A stretch of 64,000 nucleotides of DNA from assembly GCA_017539105.1 (NCBI GenBank), contig JAFYHQ010000032.1:1-64000 (forward strand), read 5' to 3'. The translations under genes and the position numbers were made by a program. Shown here piece after piece: positions 17,653-25,860 of the stretch; the stretch's first letter is position 1, and each line of letters begins with the position of its first letter. This stretch comes from Erysipelotrichaceae bacterium. GTDB lineage: Bacteria > Bacillota_I > Bacilli_A > Erysipelotrichales > Erysipelotrichaceae. The notes below the pieces were generated by a model. The model was not told the origin of the DNA, did no database searches, and saw only the letters and a program-made list of their open reading frames with translations.

Positions 17653-19323
17653 ATGAAACTGAATAAACTGCTGCATCATCCTTATTTCATGATCATTGCC
17701 ACCTATGTGCTGGCACATTCTTTTTTATTGATCCTGAGCGGTTGCTGGTGGGATGACTGGACGTTCATGTCTCATAACACGAACTATATCGCCATCGTGG
17801 CAGCGGATTCGGGCCGTCCGGAATGGAATCTTCTGGTTCCGTTGTGCTGGTCTTTGCCAAACAATGGCCGTATCCTGATTTATTTCTTATATCTGGGCAT
17901 GTCCCTGTTCGTATATCATATCCTGAGGGGATCGACCCTGTTCAGCGAAGAAGACAGCCTGATCATCACGCTGCTGTTCAGTACCGTACCGGTCAACGAA
18001 GCCAGGTTGCTGATTTCCAATTTTGCCTATACCGTAGGTCTCTTTCTTTTTTATCTGGGATTCATGTTGTTTGTGAAATGGAACAAGACAGAGAGAAGCA
18101 CAAAGAAAACTGTTTTCCGCATTCTCCTTCTGCTGCTGTTCTATCTTTCCTTTATCCTGAATTCCGTTCTGGCTTACTACTATATCATCATTGCCTACCT
18201 GTTTGTCTTGGAACTGAAAAACGCTGGGGAAGAAAGCTGGCTGAAAAAGATCCTGACAGCGATCAGAGCTGTCATTGTACATTATCTTGATTTCTGTATC
18301 CTGCCGTTCGTTTATTTCATACTGCATAAACTGCTGTTCCCGGTGACGGAAACATTTGAAGGACGCAGTTCCATATCGATCGATGGCTTGCGGAGCTTTG
18401 TGGACTTGCTGCCATGGTCGATCATTAAAGTCTTCAAGGACATCTGCTATCGTTTCCTTTCCTGTCTCAATCCCGTGACTGTTATCGTGTTGCTGGCGGC
18501 ACTCGTTCTTGTGTTTTTCATAAAGAGACATCCGGAAGATCATCCTTTCCGGGATACCGTGATATATCTGGTCTATGGAATGACGATTCTGGTTCTGGGC
18601 ATGTTCCCGTATATCGTGATCCGCCAGGATCTGGTCGAGACGATCGGCGTCAAAGGACGTGATGCGGTCCTGCTTCCTTTGGGTTTCGCTCTGATCGCGT
18701 ATTCCTTCATGATCCTGATCAAAGGCAGATTCCGTCGTTTACTGGTTGCGGCATTCGTCTGCCTGGCGATCTTCAGTTGCAACGACCTGTATCTGGAATG
18801 GCAGAAAGACTACTATGCCCAGCTGGCTCTGGAAGATAAGCTGGCTGATCCCGTAATTGCGAATAACGATACGTTCTTCCTGACGGACCTTCATGAAACC
18901 CAGGTAGAGGGACAGCGCTACTACACATTGAATGCGAACGCCTACAATGTCTATCAGGAAAAAACGAGGCTGTTTCTTCCTAAGGCATCGAATCTGAATC
19001 TTCTGTTAAGCAAAAAAACTTTGCTGGAAGCACAGGATATTTTCGATCATGCCTATCTTTTTGAGGATTATGATCCGGAAGACTACTGCCTGGATGCCGT
19101 GCTTGATTATGATTGCGAACTGACGGATCAAGAGGTATGGAAACTGAAATATCTGGAACTGTTCGATAAAGACCGTTTTGAGGAACAGGTCAAGGAATAC
19201 GGTTCCCTGGATATCTATGAAGTTGAAAACGATTTTACATCCATCCTGCTGGATGCGTATAAGAAGAACGAATTACATTCCGATGAGGATATACTGCAAC
19301 TTTTGCATGATTATATGAATTGA
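17653..19323 (+). CDS. Polytopic membrane protein, probable GT-C glycosyltransferase
   Basis: 556 residues. About ten membrane segments occupy residues 10-380, with a soluble C-terminal domain of about 170 residues. An acidic W-W-D-D-W motif follows the first membrane segment, the place where GT-C enzymes carry their catalytic Asp in the first outer loop. Such enzymes use polyprenyl-phosphate sugars outside the membrane, consistent with the two DPM/GtrB-like GT2 genes in this locus that could make the donor. No close named family recognised. Confidence 0.65.
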   Translation: MKLNKLLHHPYFMIIATYVLAHSFLLILSGCWWDDWTFMSHNTNYIAIVAADSGRPEWNLLVPLCWSLPNNGRILIYFLYLGMSLFVYHILRGSTLFSEEDSLIITLLFSTVPVNEARLLISNFAYTVGLFLFYLGFMLFVKWNKTERSTKKTVFRILLLLLFYLSFILNSVLAYYYIIIAYLFVLELKNAGEESWLKKILTAIRAVIVHYLDFCILPFVYFILHKLLFPVTETFEGRSSISIDGLRSFVDLLPWSIIKVFKDICYRFLSCLNPVTVIVLLAALVLVFFIKRHPEDHPFRDTVIYLVYGMTILVLGMFPYIVIRQDLVETIGVKGRDAVLLPLGFALIAYSFMILIKGRFRRLLVAAFVCLAIFSCNDLYLEWQKDYYAQLALEDKLADPVIANNDTFFLTDLHETQVEGQRYYTLNANAYNVYQEKTRLFLPKASNLNLLLSKKTLLEAQDIFDHAYLFEDYDPEDYCLDAVLDYDCELTDQEVWKLKYLELFDKDRFEEQVKEYGSLDIYEVENDFTSILLDAYKKNELHSDEDILQLLHDYMN

Positions 19324-19331
19324 GGTGACTT

Positions 19332-20297
19332 ATGCCAAACAAAGAGAAACTGCCTGTCTTATATCTGATCACGCCTTGCTACAACGAAGAAAAGGTGCTG
19401 CCTTCGACATATTCTTTGTTTCTGAATAAGCTGAAGGAACTGGTGAAATCGAAAGCCATCAGTTCTGAAAGCCGCGTCCTGTTTGTGAATGACGGATCAA
19501 CGGATGGAACCTGGGATTTTATCTGCGAGATCTCCAAAGAAAACAGACAGATCGAAGGAATTTCTCTTTCCCGCAACCGGGGACATCAGAATGCTTTGGT
19601 GGCAGGATTGATGGAAGCCAAAGACAGATGCGATGTGACGATCACGCTGGATTGTGATGGACAGCACGATATCAATGCAGTCGATCTCATGCTGAAAAAA
19701 TACAAAGAGGGCAATGAAGTCGTTTATGGCGTACGCAATTCCAGAGCAGGAGACGGTTTCTTCAAAAAGGCTTTTTCGGAACTCTACTACAAGCTGATCA
19801 ATTCCTTAGGAGGCGAGGTGATCGTCAATCATGCGGATTACCGTCTGGTTTCTTCCAAGGTGCTGAATGCCTTTGCGGATTATAAAGAAGTGAACATCTT
19901 CTTACGCGGTCTGTTCCCGCTGGTCGGCTTCAAATCGACGACGATCCATTACGACCAGTTTGAACGGGTTGCAGGAAAGAGTCATTATTCTTTCGGCAAG
20001 ATGTTGGGTCTTGCCATCGACGGCATTACCAGCCTGAGCATCAAGCCGATCCGTATCATTACGGGGGTAGGCATCTTTGTCGCTTTTATCAGCTTCATCG
20101 GCGTAATTTATACTTTCGTGACTTTCTTTGCGGGCAAGACCGTGCCCGGTTGGGCATCGATGACTTGTACCTTGTGTTTTGTTTCAGGCATACAGCTGAT
20201 TTCTTTGGGAATCATCGGCGAATATGTAGGCAAGACCTATATGGAAACCAAGCAGCGTCCGCGTTATATCATCAGCGAACGTACTTATAAGGAATAA
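19332..20297 (+). CDS. GT2 glycosyltransferase, polyprenyl-phosphate sugar synthase type (GtrB-like)
   Basis: 321 residues. GT-A domain with T-P-C-Y-N-E-E-K, N-D-G-S-T-D-G-T and the D-C-D-G-Q-H-D metal-binding motif, then two C-terminal membrane segments (about 236-258 and 268-292) and a short tail. This architecture is that of bactoprenol-phosphate glucosyl/mannosyl synthases, which make a lipid-linked sugar donor for GT-C enzymes. It lies 8 bases after the GT-C-like gene, which supports that pairing. A related gene closes the locus at 28301. Confidence 0.85.
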   Translation: MPNKEKLPVLYLITPCYNEEKVLPSTYSLFLNKLKELVKSKAISSESRVLFVNDGSTDGTWDFICEISKENRQIEGISLSRNRGHQNALVAGLMEAKDRCDVTITLDCDGQHDINAVDLMLKKYKEGNEVVYGVRNSRAGDGFFKKAFSELYYKLINSLGGEVIVNHADYRLVSSKVLNAFADYKEVNIFLRGLFPLVGFKSTTIHYDQFERVAGKSHYSFGKMLGLAIDGITSLSIKPIRIITGVGIFVAFISFIGVIYTFVTFFAGKTVPGWASMTCTLCFVSGIQLISLGIIGEYVGKTYMETKQRPRYIISERTYKE

Positions 20298-20321
20298 GAG
20301 TTTTATCAAATAAACAATAAA

Positions 20322-20330
20322 TGTTAAAAT
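20322..20330 (+). promoter_or_regulatory. Extended -10 promoter element upstream of the nonulosonate genes
   Basis: TGTTAAAAT (extended -10) at 20322-20330. A ribosome site AGAGG follows at about 20343-20347, before ATG 20355. It could give the nonulosonate block its own transcription. Confidence 0.45.
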
Positions 20331-20354
20331 AGAATCGAAAAAAGAGGTTTTCGT

Positions 20355-21335
20355 ATGGCTAAAATACTGGTTACAGGTGCAGAAGGATTCATCGGCAGTC
20401 ATCTGACGGAACTGCTGGTCAAAGAAGGCTATGATGTCCGGGCTATGGTCCAATATAATTCTTTCAATAACTGGGGCTGGATCGATACTTTTGATGATGC
20501 GGTCAAAGAGAAGCTGGATATCTTTGCCGGGGATGTCAGAGACCCAAACGGCGTCAGAACGGCAATGGAAGGCTGCGATGCCGTATTCCATCTGGCTGCT
20601 CTGATTGCGATTCCTTACAGCTATCATTCCCCTGACATGTATGTCGATACCAATATCAAGGGCACCCTGAATATCCTGCAGGCTGGCAGAGATCTGCATA
20701 CGGAAAGGATCCTGGTCACTTCGACCAGCGAAGTCTACGGAACAGCACAGTATGTTCCGATCGATGAGAAACATCCTTACCAGGGACAGTCGCCATACAG
20801 CGCAACTAAAATCGGCGCAGACCGACTGGCAGAATCGTTCTACCGCAGTTTCGATCTGCCTGTAACGATCGTAAGGCCATTCAATACCTATGGCCCGAGA
20901 CAGTCCGCAAGAGCGGTCATCCCGACGATCATCACCCAGCTGTTAGCCGGAAAGAAAGAAATCAAGCTCGGTTCGTTAGAACCTACCAGAGACTTCAACT
21001 ATGTCAAAGATACCGCGAGAGGATTCCTGGAGATCTATAAGTCCGATAAAACGATCGGTGAAGAAATCAATATCGCGACCCAGAGAGAGATCTCCATCGG
21101 GGAGCTGGCAGAAGAATTGATCCGCCAGATCGCTCCGGATGCGAAGATCGTCTGCGATGATATCCGTGTACGTCCGGAAAAGTCGGAAGTGGAACGACTT
21201 TTGGGTTCCAACGAGAAGATCAAAGCTCTGACGGCCTGGAGACCGCAGTATACATTGGAAGAAGGACTGAAAGAAACCATCGGATTCTTCCGTGACAATC
21301 TTGATAAATACAAGGTAGACATCTACAACCTTTAG
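20355..21335 (+). CDS. legB: LegB-like nucleotide-GlcNAc 4,6-dehydratase
   Basis: 326 residues, extended SDR. In Campylobacter LegB (Cj1319) turns GDP-GlcNAc into the 4-keto-6-deoxy sugar, the first committed step to legionaminic acid. This protein shares many distinctive stretches with LegB as I remember it: V-x-Q-Y-N-S-F-N-x-W-G near residue 35, A-L-I-A-I-P-Y-S-Y, T-S-T-S-E-V-Y-G-T and P-F-N-T-Y-G-P-R-Q-S-A-R-A. The Rossmann G-A-E-G-F-I-G and catalytic S-x-Y-S-A-T-K are present. The neighbours ptmE-like, neuD, neuB, neuC and neuA complete the route except for an aminotransferase. Confidence 0.85.
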   Translation: MAKILVTGAEGFIGSHLTELLVKEGYDVRAMVQYNSFNNWGWIDTFDDAVKEKLDIFAGDVRDPNGVRTAMEGCDAVFHLAALIAIPYSYHSPDMYVDTNIKGTLNILQAGRDLHTERILVTSTSEVYGTAQYVPIDEKHPYQGQSPYSATKIGADRLAESFYRSFDLPVTIVRPFNTYGPRQSARAVIPTIITQLLAGKKEIKLGSLEPTRDFNYVKDTARGFLEIYKSDKTIGEEINIATQREISIGELAEELIRQIAPDAKIVCDDIRVRPEKSEVERLLGSNEKIKALTAWRPQYTLEEGLKETIGFFRDNLDKYKVDIYNL

Positions 21336-21342
21336 GAGCGTT

Positions 21343-22374
21343 ATGAACTATCAGCAATACCTGATCAAAGAAGATGCAAAGATAAAAGATGCCTTAAAGA
21401 GAATCGACAAAGTCAAGCCGAAGATCCTTTTCGTTTCGAAAGATGAAAAACTGCTGGGATCATTGACCGATGGCGATATCCGCCGTTATCTGATGGCCGG
21501 AGGAAATGTCGAAGATTCCGTTTATGAAGCCTGCAACAGGAAGCCGAAGAAAGTCGCGCATTCCCTGGAAGAAGCCGTAGGCATGCTGGATGGAAACTAT
21601 ATCGCCATTCCGATCATCGACAAGAAAAAGAAGATCCTAGATATCTATACAGGAAAAAGACAGAGCGTCAGAAGAAAGAAACTCAACGTTCCTGTCGTCA
21701 TCAATGCCGGAGGCAAAGGCACCCGGCTGGATCCTTTCACCAAGATCCTGCCGAAACCATTGATTCCGGTAGGCGATCTGCCGATCATCGAACACATCAT
21801 GCGCCGCTATGAAGAATACGGCTGCGATCAGTTCAATATCATCGTCAACTATAAGAAAGAACTGATCAAATCCTATTTCAAGGAAATCGATAAACAATAC
21901 AATGTAACCTGGACCGATGAGGAAGAACCTTTAGGAACCGGCGGAGGTCTGAGCCTGCTTAAAGGCATGAAAGATGAAACTTTCTTCTTTATCAGCTGCG
22001 ACAGCCTGATTCTTGCGGATTACTCGGATATCCTGAAATTCCATAAGAAGAACCAGAACGATATCACCATGATCTGTTCCAGGAAAACGGTGACGATTCC
22101 TTACGGGATTGTCGATGTCAAAGAAGGAGATGTCCTGGAAGCCATCAAAGAAAAACCGGAATATTCCTTCCTGACCAATACTGCGATGTATCTGATCGAA
22201 GGAAAGATCCTGAAAGATATCGAACAGAAGAAAGCCGACTTTCCTGACATCATCAAAATGGAACAGGAAAAAGGAAGGAAGGTCGGTGTCTATGCGGTCG
22301 ATGAAGAAGACTGGCTGGATATGGGTCAGATGTCCGAACTGGAAAAGATGAGGATTAGATTGTATGGAGAATAA
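21343..22374 (+). CDS. CBS-domain sugar nucleotidyltransferase (PtmE-like)
   Basis: 343 residues. Two N-terminal CBS motifs (about 1-108) are fused to a sugar-1-phosphate nucleotidyltransferase domain with N-A-G-G-K-G-T-R-L-x-P-F-T-K (about 123-136) and P-K-P-L-I-P-V-G. In the Campylobacter legionaminate pathway PtmE has this same CBS plus transferase layout and acts as a GlcN-1-phosphate guanylyltransferase, making the GDP-sugar used by LegB. Position directly after legB supports the same role. The CBS pair may bind a nucleotide as feedback. It overlaps the next gene by 11 bases. Confidence 0.8.
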   Translation: MNYQQYLIKEDAKIKDALKRIDKVKPKILFVSKDEKLLGSLTDGDIRRYLMAGGNVEDSVYEACNRKPKKVAHSLEEAVGMLDGNYIAIPIIDKKKKILDIYTGKRQSVRRKKLNVPVVINAGGKGTRLDPFTKILPKPLIPVGDLPIIEHIMRRYEEYGCDQFNIIVNYKKELIKSYFKEIDKQYNVTWTDEEEPLGTGGGLSLLKGMKDETFFFISCDSLILADYSDILKFHKKNQNDITMICSRKTVTIPYGIVDVKEGDVLEAIKEKPEYSFLTNTAMYLIEGKILKDIEQKKADFPDIIKMEQEKGRKVGVYAVDEEDWLDMGQMSELEKMRIRLYGE

Positions 22375-23017
22375 ACTGAAAGACCTGATCGTGATCGGTG
22401 CCGGCGATTTAGGAAAGGATGTCGCATGGCTGGTGGAACGGATCAATGAAAAAGAACCCGAGTGGAATCTTCTTGGGTTTACGGAAATCAGCGAGCTCAA
22501 GGAGTTCATGGGCTATCCTGTTTTGGGAGAAGATGACATCATCGAGGAATATGATGGCGTATATGTGGTCTGCGCGTTAGCGAATCAGACCGTCAAACAG
22601 AGGATCATGGAAGGACTGCCTGACAATGTGAAAGTCGCCACCCTGATCGATCCAAGCGCCGTCATACACAAGACTGCAGTCATCGAAGAAGGATCGATGA
22701 TCTTTGCGAACGCCCTGGTTGGCGTCAATGCGCATGTCGGAAGAAACTGTCTGGTCCTGCATAACTCTGCCGTCAACCACGATGTGGAATTAGGCGACTA
22801 TTCGATTGTCTACCCGAATGCGACGATCTCCGGAAAATGTATGATAGGAAAATTCGTAGAAATCGGCACGGGAGCTTCCCTGATCCAGGGGATCAGCGTC
22901 TGCGACAACGCGAAGATCGGCGTAGGTGCTGCCGTATTTACGACGATAAAGAACCCGGGCATGACCGTAGGCAATCCTGCCGTCACCATGGGCAGCAAGA
23001 AAAAGGAGTCCAAATGA
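22364..23017 (+). CDS. NeuD/LegH-type sialic-acid-family O/N-acetyltransferase
   Basis: 217 residues. An N-terminal Rossmann-like sugar-binding part (I-G-A-G-D-L-G) is followed by a left-handed beta-helix of hexapeptide repeats (about 100-205), the NeuD/PglD layout. In the legionaminate pathway LegH N-acetylates the 4-amino intermediate with acetyl-CoA. Here the acyl donor could instead be an acyl-ACP from the FkbH-ACP-MaoC genes downstream (inference). A likely catalytic His is in L-H-N-S-A-V-N-H-D. Overlaps both neighbours. Confidence 0.8.
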   Translation: MENKLKDLIVIGAGDLGKDVAWLVERINEKEPEWNLLGFTEISELKEFMGYPVLGEDDIIEEYDGVYVVCALANQTVKQRIMEGLPDNVKVATLIDPSAVIHKTAVIEEGSMIFANALVGVNAHVGRNCLVLHNSAVNHDVELGDYSIVYPNATISGKCMIGKFVEIGTGASLIQGISVCDNAKIGVGAAVFTTIKNPGMTVGNPAVTMGSKKKESK

Positions 23018-24024
23018 AGACATTGATCATTGCCGAAGCAGGCGTCAATCATAACGGAAGCTTCGAACTGGCGAAACAGCTAGTCGATAAAGCGGCGGAA
23101 GCAGGTGCGGATATCGTCAAATTCCAGACCTGCAAAGCAGAGAACGTCATCTCCCGTTATGCGGATAAAGCGGAATATCAGAAAAAGACCACAGGCGAAG
23201 CCGATACGCAGCTGGATATGGTCCGGAAACTGATGCTGACATATGAACAGTACGGCCAGCTGAAAGACTACTGCGAAAAGAAAGGGATCCGTTTCCTTTC
23301 GACCGCATTCGATCTGCCAAGCGTAGACTATCTCCACAGCATCGGCATGGGTCTCTGGAAGATCCCTTCCGGAGAAATCACCAATCTTCCATTATTGATT
23401 AAAATCGCTCAGCTTCATGAACCTATCATCATGTCTACCGGTATGTCTACCTTGGAAGAAGTAGGAAACGCGGTAAACGTCTTGAAAGAGAATGGTGCGA
23501 CTGATATCACCTTGCTGCACTGCACGACCGAATATCCTGCGCCATACGAAGATGTGAACCTCAAAGCGATGGATACGATGAAAGAAGCCTTCGGACTTCC
23601 TGTGGGTTATTCCGATCATACCAAAGGAATCGAGATTCCGATTGCGGCAGTCGCAAGAGGCGCGTGCGTGATCGAGAAGCATTTCACTTTAGATAGAAAC
23701 ATGGAAGGTCCGGATCACAAGGCTTCCCTGGAACCGCAGGAACTTGCGGAAATGGTTCGAACGATCCGCAATGTCGAACAGGCCATCGGCGATGGCGTCA
23801 AGAAGGTATCCGCTTCCGAGTTGAAGAACCAGGATATTGCCCGCAAGAGCATCATTGCTTCCAAAGCGATCAAGGCAGGCGAAGTCTTCACGGAAGAAAA
23901 CATCACAACGAAAAGACCGGGCAACGGGATCGATCCGATGCGCTGGTTCGAGCTTTTAGGAAAGACCGCAAAACACGATTACGAAGAAGATTATCTGATT
24001 GAGAAAGACGAACTGGATGACTAA
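23014..24024 (+). CDS. neuB: Nonulosonic acid synthase (NeuB/LegI)
   Basis: 336 residues from ATG 23014, overlapping the preceding stop; AAGGAG sits at 23003-23008. It condenses phosphoenolpyruvate with a 2-acetamido sugar to make the nine-carbon acid. Seen: I-A-E-A-G-V-N-H-N-G at the N-terminus, V-K-F-Q-T, K-I-P-S-G-E, the H-C-T-T-E-Y-P stretch, G-Y-S-D-H-T, and a C-terminal SAF (antifreeze-like) domain from about residue 275. With LegB and PtmE the expected substrate is 6-deoxy-2,4-diacetamidomannose (legionaminate) rather than ManNAc. Confidence 0.92.
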   Translation: MKTLIIAEAGVNHNGSFELAKQLVDKAAEAGADIVKFQTCKAENVISRYADKAEYQKKTTGEADTQLDMVRKLMLTYEQYGQLKDYCEKKGIRFLSTAFDLPSVDYLHSIGMGLWKIPSGEITNLPLLIKIAQLHEPIIMSTGMSTLEEVGNAVNVLKENGATDITLLHCTTEYPAPYEDVNLKAMDTMKEAFGLPVGYSDHTKGIEIPIAAVARGACVIEKHFTLDRNMEGPDHKASLEPQELAEMVRTIRNVEQAIGDGVKKVSASELKNQDIARKSIIASKAIKAGEVFTEENITTKRPGNGIDPMRWFELLGKTAKHDYEEDYLIEKDELDD

Positions 24025-25180
24025 GAAACTCAAGATATGTGCTGTAACGACAACCAGAGCTGATTACGGAATCATGCGTCCTTTATTATTGAAGCTGGAT
24101 GCGCAGGACTGGGTCGATCTGAGACTGGCAGTCAGCGGCACGCATCTTCTGAAAGGATTCGGTCATACCATCGATGAAATCGAAAAAGATCATCTGAATA
24201 TCGATACAAAGATTTCTATCTTATCCAAAGCCAATGACAGTCCTCTGGAAACAGGAAGGATCATGGCAAAGACGGTAGAAAAGTTTACGCAGTATTTCGA
24301 AACATCCAGACCGGATGTCGTTCTGGTACTGGGAGACCGCTTTGAGATGTTCGAAGTGGCAGCGGCTGCCGTAGTGTGCCGGATTCCGCTGATCCACATC
24401 GCGGGAGGAGAAACGACCCAAGGAGCGATCGATGAGGTCTTCCGTCATTCCATCACCAAGATGTCTTACCTGCATTTCGCTTCCACGGAAGCATACCGCC
24501 AGAGGATCATCCAGCTCGGAGAAGATCCCAAGCGTGTATTCAATACGGGAGCCTTGGGTGTAGAGAATGTCAAGAAGGTCAAGTGTCTCAGCAAGAAACA
24601 GCTGGCAAAAGAACTGCAGTTCGATCTGGACAAGTCCTATGCGGTCGTCACGTTCCACCCTGTTACTTTGGAAGGGCATTCCGCACTAACACAGCTGAAT
24701 GAATTGCTGAAAGTAATAAAGAATCATCCGGAAATGTCATTTATCATCACCAAAGCGAATGCCGATCTGGATGGCGAAAAGATCAATGCGAAACTGGAAG
24801 AATTCGTCCAGAAACATGACAACTGTATCCTTGTTTCATCGTTAGGAACGCTGAAATACTTCAGCGCGATCAAGTACTGCGAATGTGTCATGGGCAATTC
24901 TTCGAGCGGCATCGTGGAGGTCCCATCTTTCAATAAGCCTACCGTGAATATCGGAGACCGTCAGAAAGGCAGGATACAGGCCAACAGCATCATCAACTGC
25001 AAGCCTGTGGAAGCAGATATCGAAAAAGCCTTGCGCAAAGCGTTGAAATTCAACGGAAAAGTCGACAACCCTTACGGCAAGGGCAACAGTTCCGAGCAGA
25101 TGCTTAGAATCATCAAGAAAACTTTTTATAATAAAGAAGTAGACCTCAAAAAGGTCTTCTATGATCTGGAGAAACAATGA
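24017..25180 (+). CDS. neuC: Hydrolysing UDP/GDP-sugar 2-epimerase (NeuC/LegG)
   Basis: 387 residues from ATG 24017, overlapping neuB by 8 bases. It epimerises C2 and cleaves the nucleotide, giving the free manno-configured sugar for NeuB. Seen: T-T-T-R-A-D-Y-G at the N-terminus, L-V-L-G-D-R-F-E-M, H-I-A-G-G-E-T-T-Q-G and G-N-S-S-S-G-I-V-E, all diagnostic of the NeuC branch. Whether it takes the UDP or GDP sugar cannot be read directly; the PtmE-like neighbour favours GDP. Confidence 0.92.
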   Translation: MTKKLKICAVTTTRADYGIMRPLLLKLDAQDWVDLRLAVSGTHLLKGFGHTIDEIEKDHLNIDTKISILSKANDSPLETGRIMAKTVEKFTQYFETSRPDVVLVLGDRFEMFEVAAAAVVCRIPLIHIAGGETTQGAIDEVFRHSITKMSYLHFASTEAYRQRIIQLGEDPKRVFNTGALGVENVKKVKCLSKKQLAKELQFDLDKSYAVVTFHPVTLEGHSALTQLNELLKVIKNHPEMSFIITKANADLDGEKINAKLEEFVQKHDNCILVSSLGTLKYFSAIKYCECVMGNSSSGIVEVPSFNKPTVNIGDRQKGRIQANSIINCKPVEADIEKALRKALKFNGKVDNPYGKGNSSEQMLRIIKKTFYNKEVDLKKVFYDLEKQ

Positions 25181-25860
25181 GAAACATCGCGATCATCATC
25201 GCCCGCAGCGGGTCCAAAGGACTCAAAGACAAGAATATCCGTCTGCTTAACGGCAAACCGCTTTTGGCATACACGATCGAAGCCGCTTTGCAGTCTGAAT
25301 GCTTCGATGAAGTCATGGTATCGACCGACAGCAGGAGATATGCGAAGATCGCGAAAGAGTATGAGGCAAACGTTCCTTTCTTAAGAAGCAAGGATAATTC
25401 CGCAGACAGTGCTTCTCCTTGGGATGTGGTCAAAGAAGTCCTGGATAGATATAAAGAGAAAGGCGAGGAATTTGACAGCTTTGCATTATTGCAGCCGACT
25501 TCTCCCTTAAGAAATGCCCAGGATATCCGTAACGCCTATCAGGAACTCAAAGACAAGAAAGCCAACGCCGTCGTTTCGATGTGCGAGCTCGAATGTTCCA
25601 TCCACCTGGTAAACAAGCTTCCTGCATCCCTGTCGATGAAAGGCTTCATCACCCAGAAGCAGTACAACAAGCGCCGTCAGGAGATCCAGCCTTACTACCG
25701 CTTCAATGGAGCCATCTACATTTCCAAAGTGAAATCTTTCTATAAACACATGAACATCTATGATGACAGATGTTACGCCTATATCATGGACAGAGAACGA
25801 TCCTATGATATCGACAGTGAATTCGATCTGAAGATCGTGGAGGCGATACTGAATGCTTAA
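25177..25860 (+). CDS. neuA: CMP-nonulosonate cytidylyltransferase (NeuA/LegF)
   Basis: 227 residues. It activates the nonulosonic acid with CTP for glycosyl transfer. The N-terminal I-I-A-R-S-G-S-K-G-L-K-D-K-N motif, L-Q-P-T-S-P-L-R, and R-x-N-G-A-I-Y match CMP-sialate/legionaminate synthetases. ATGA overlap with neuC. No obvious sialyltransferase-type gene (GT42, GT52 or similar) lies in the window, so the transferase using the CMP-sugar is either one of the unassigned genes or elsewhere. Confidence 0.92.
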   Translation: MRNIAIIIARSGSKGLKDKNIRLLNGKPLLAYTIEAALQSECFDEVMVSTDSRRYAKIAKEYEANVPFLRSKDNSADSASPWDVVKEVLDRYKEKGEEFDSFALLQPTSPLRNAQDIRNAYQELKDKKANAVVSMCELECSIHLVNKLPASLSMKGFITQKQYNKRRQEIQPYYRFNGAIYISKVKSFYKHMNIYDDRCYAYIMDRERSYDIDSEFDLKIVEAILNA

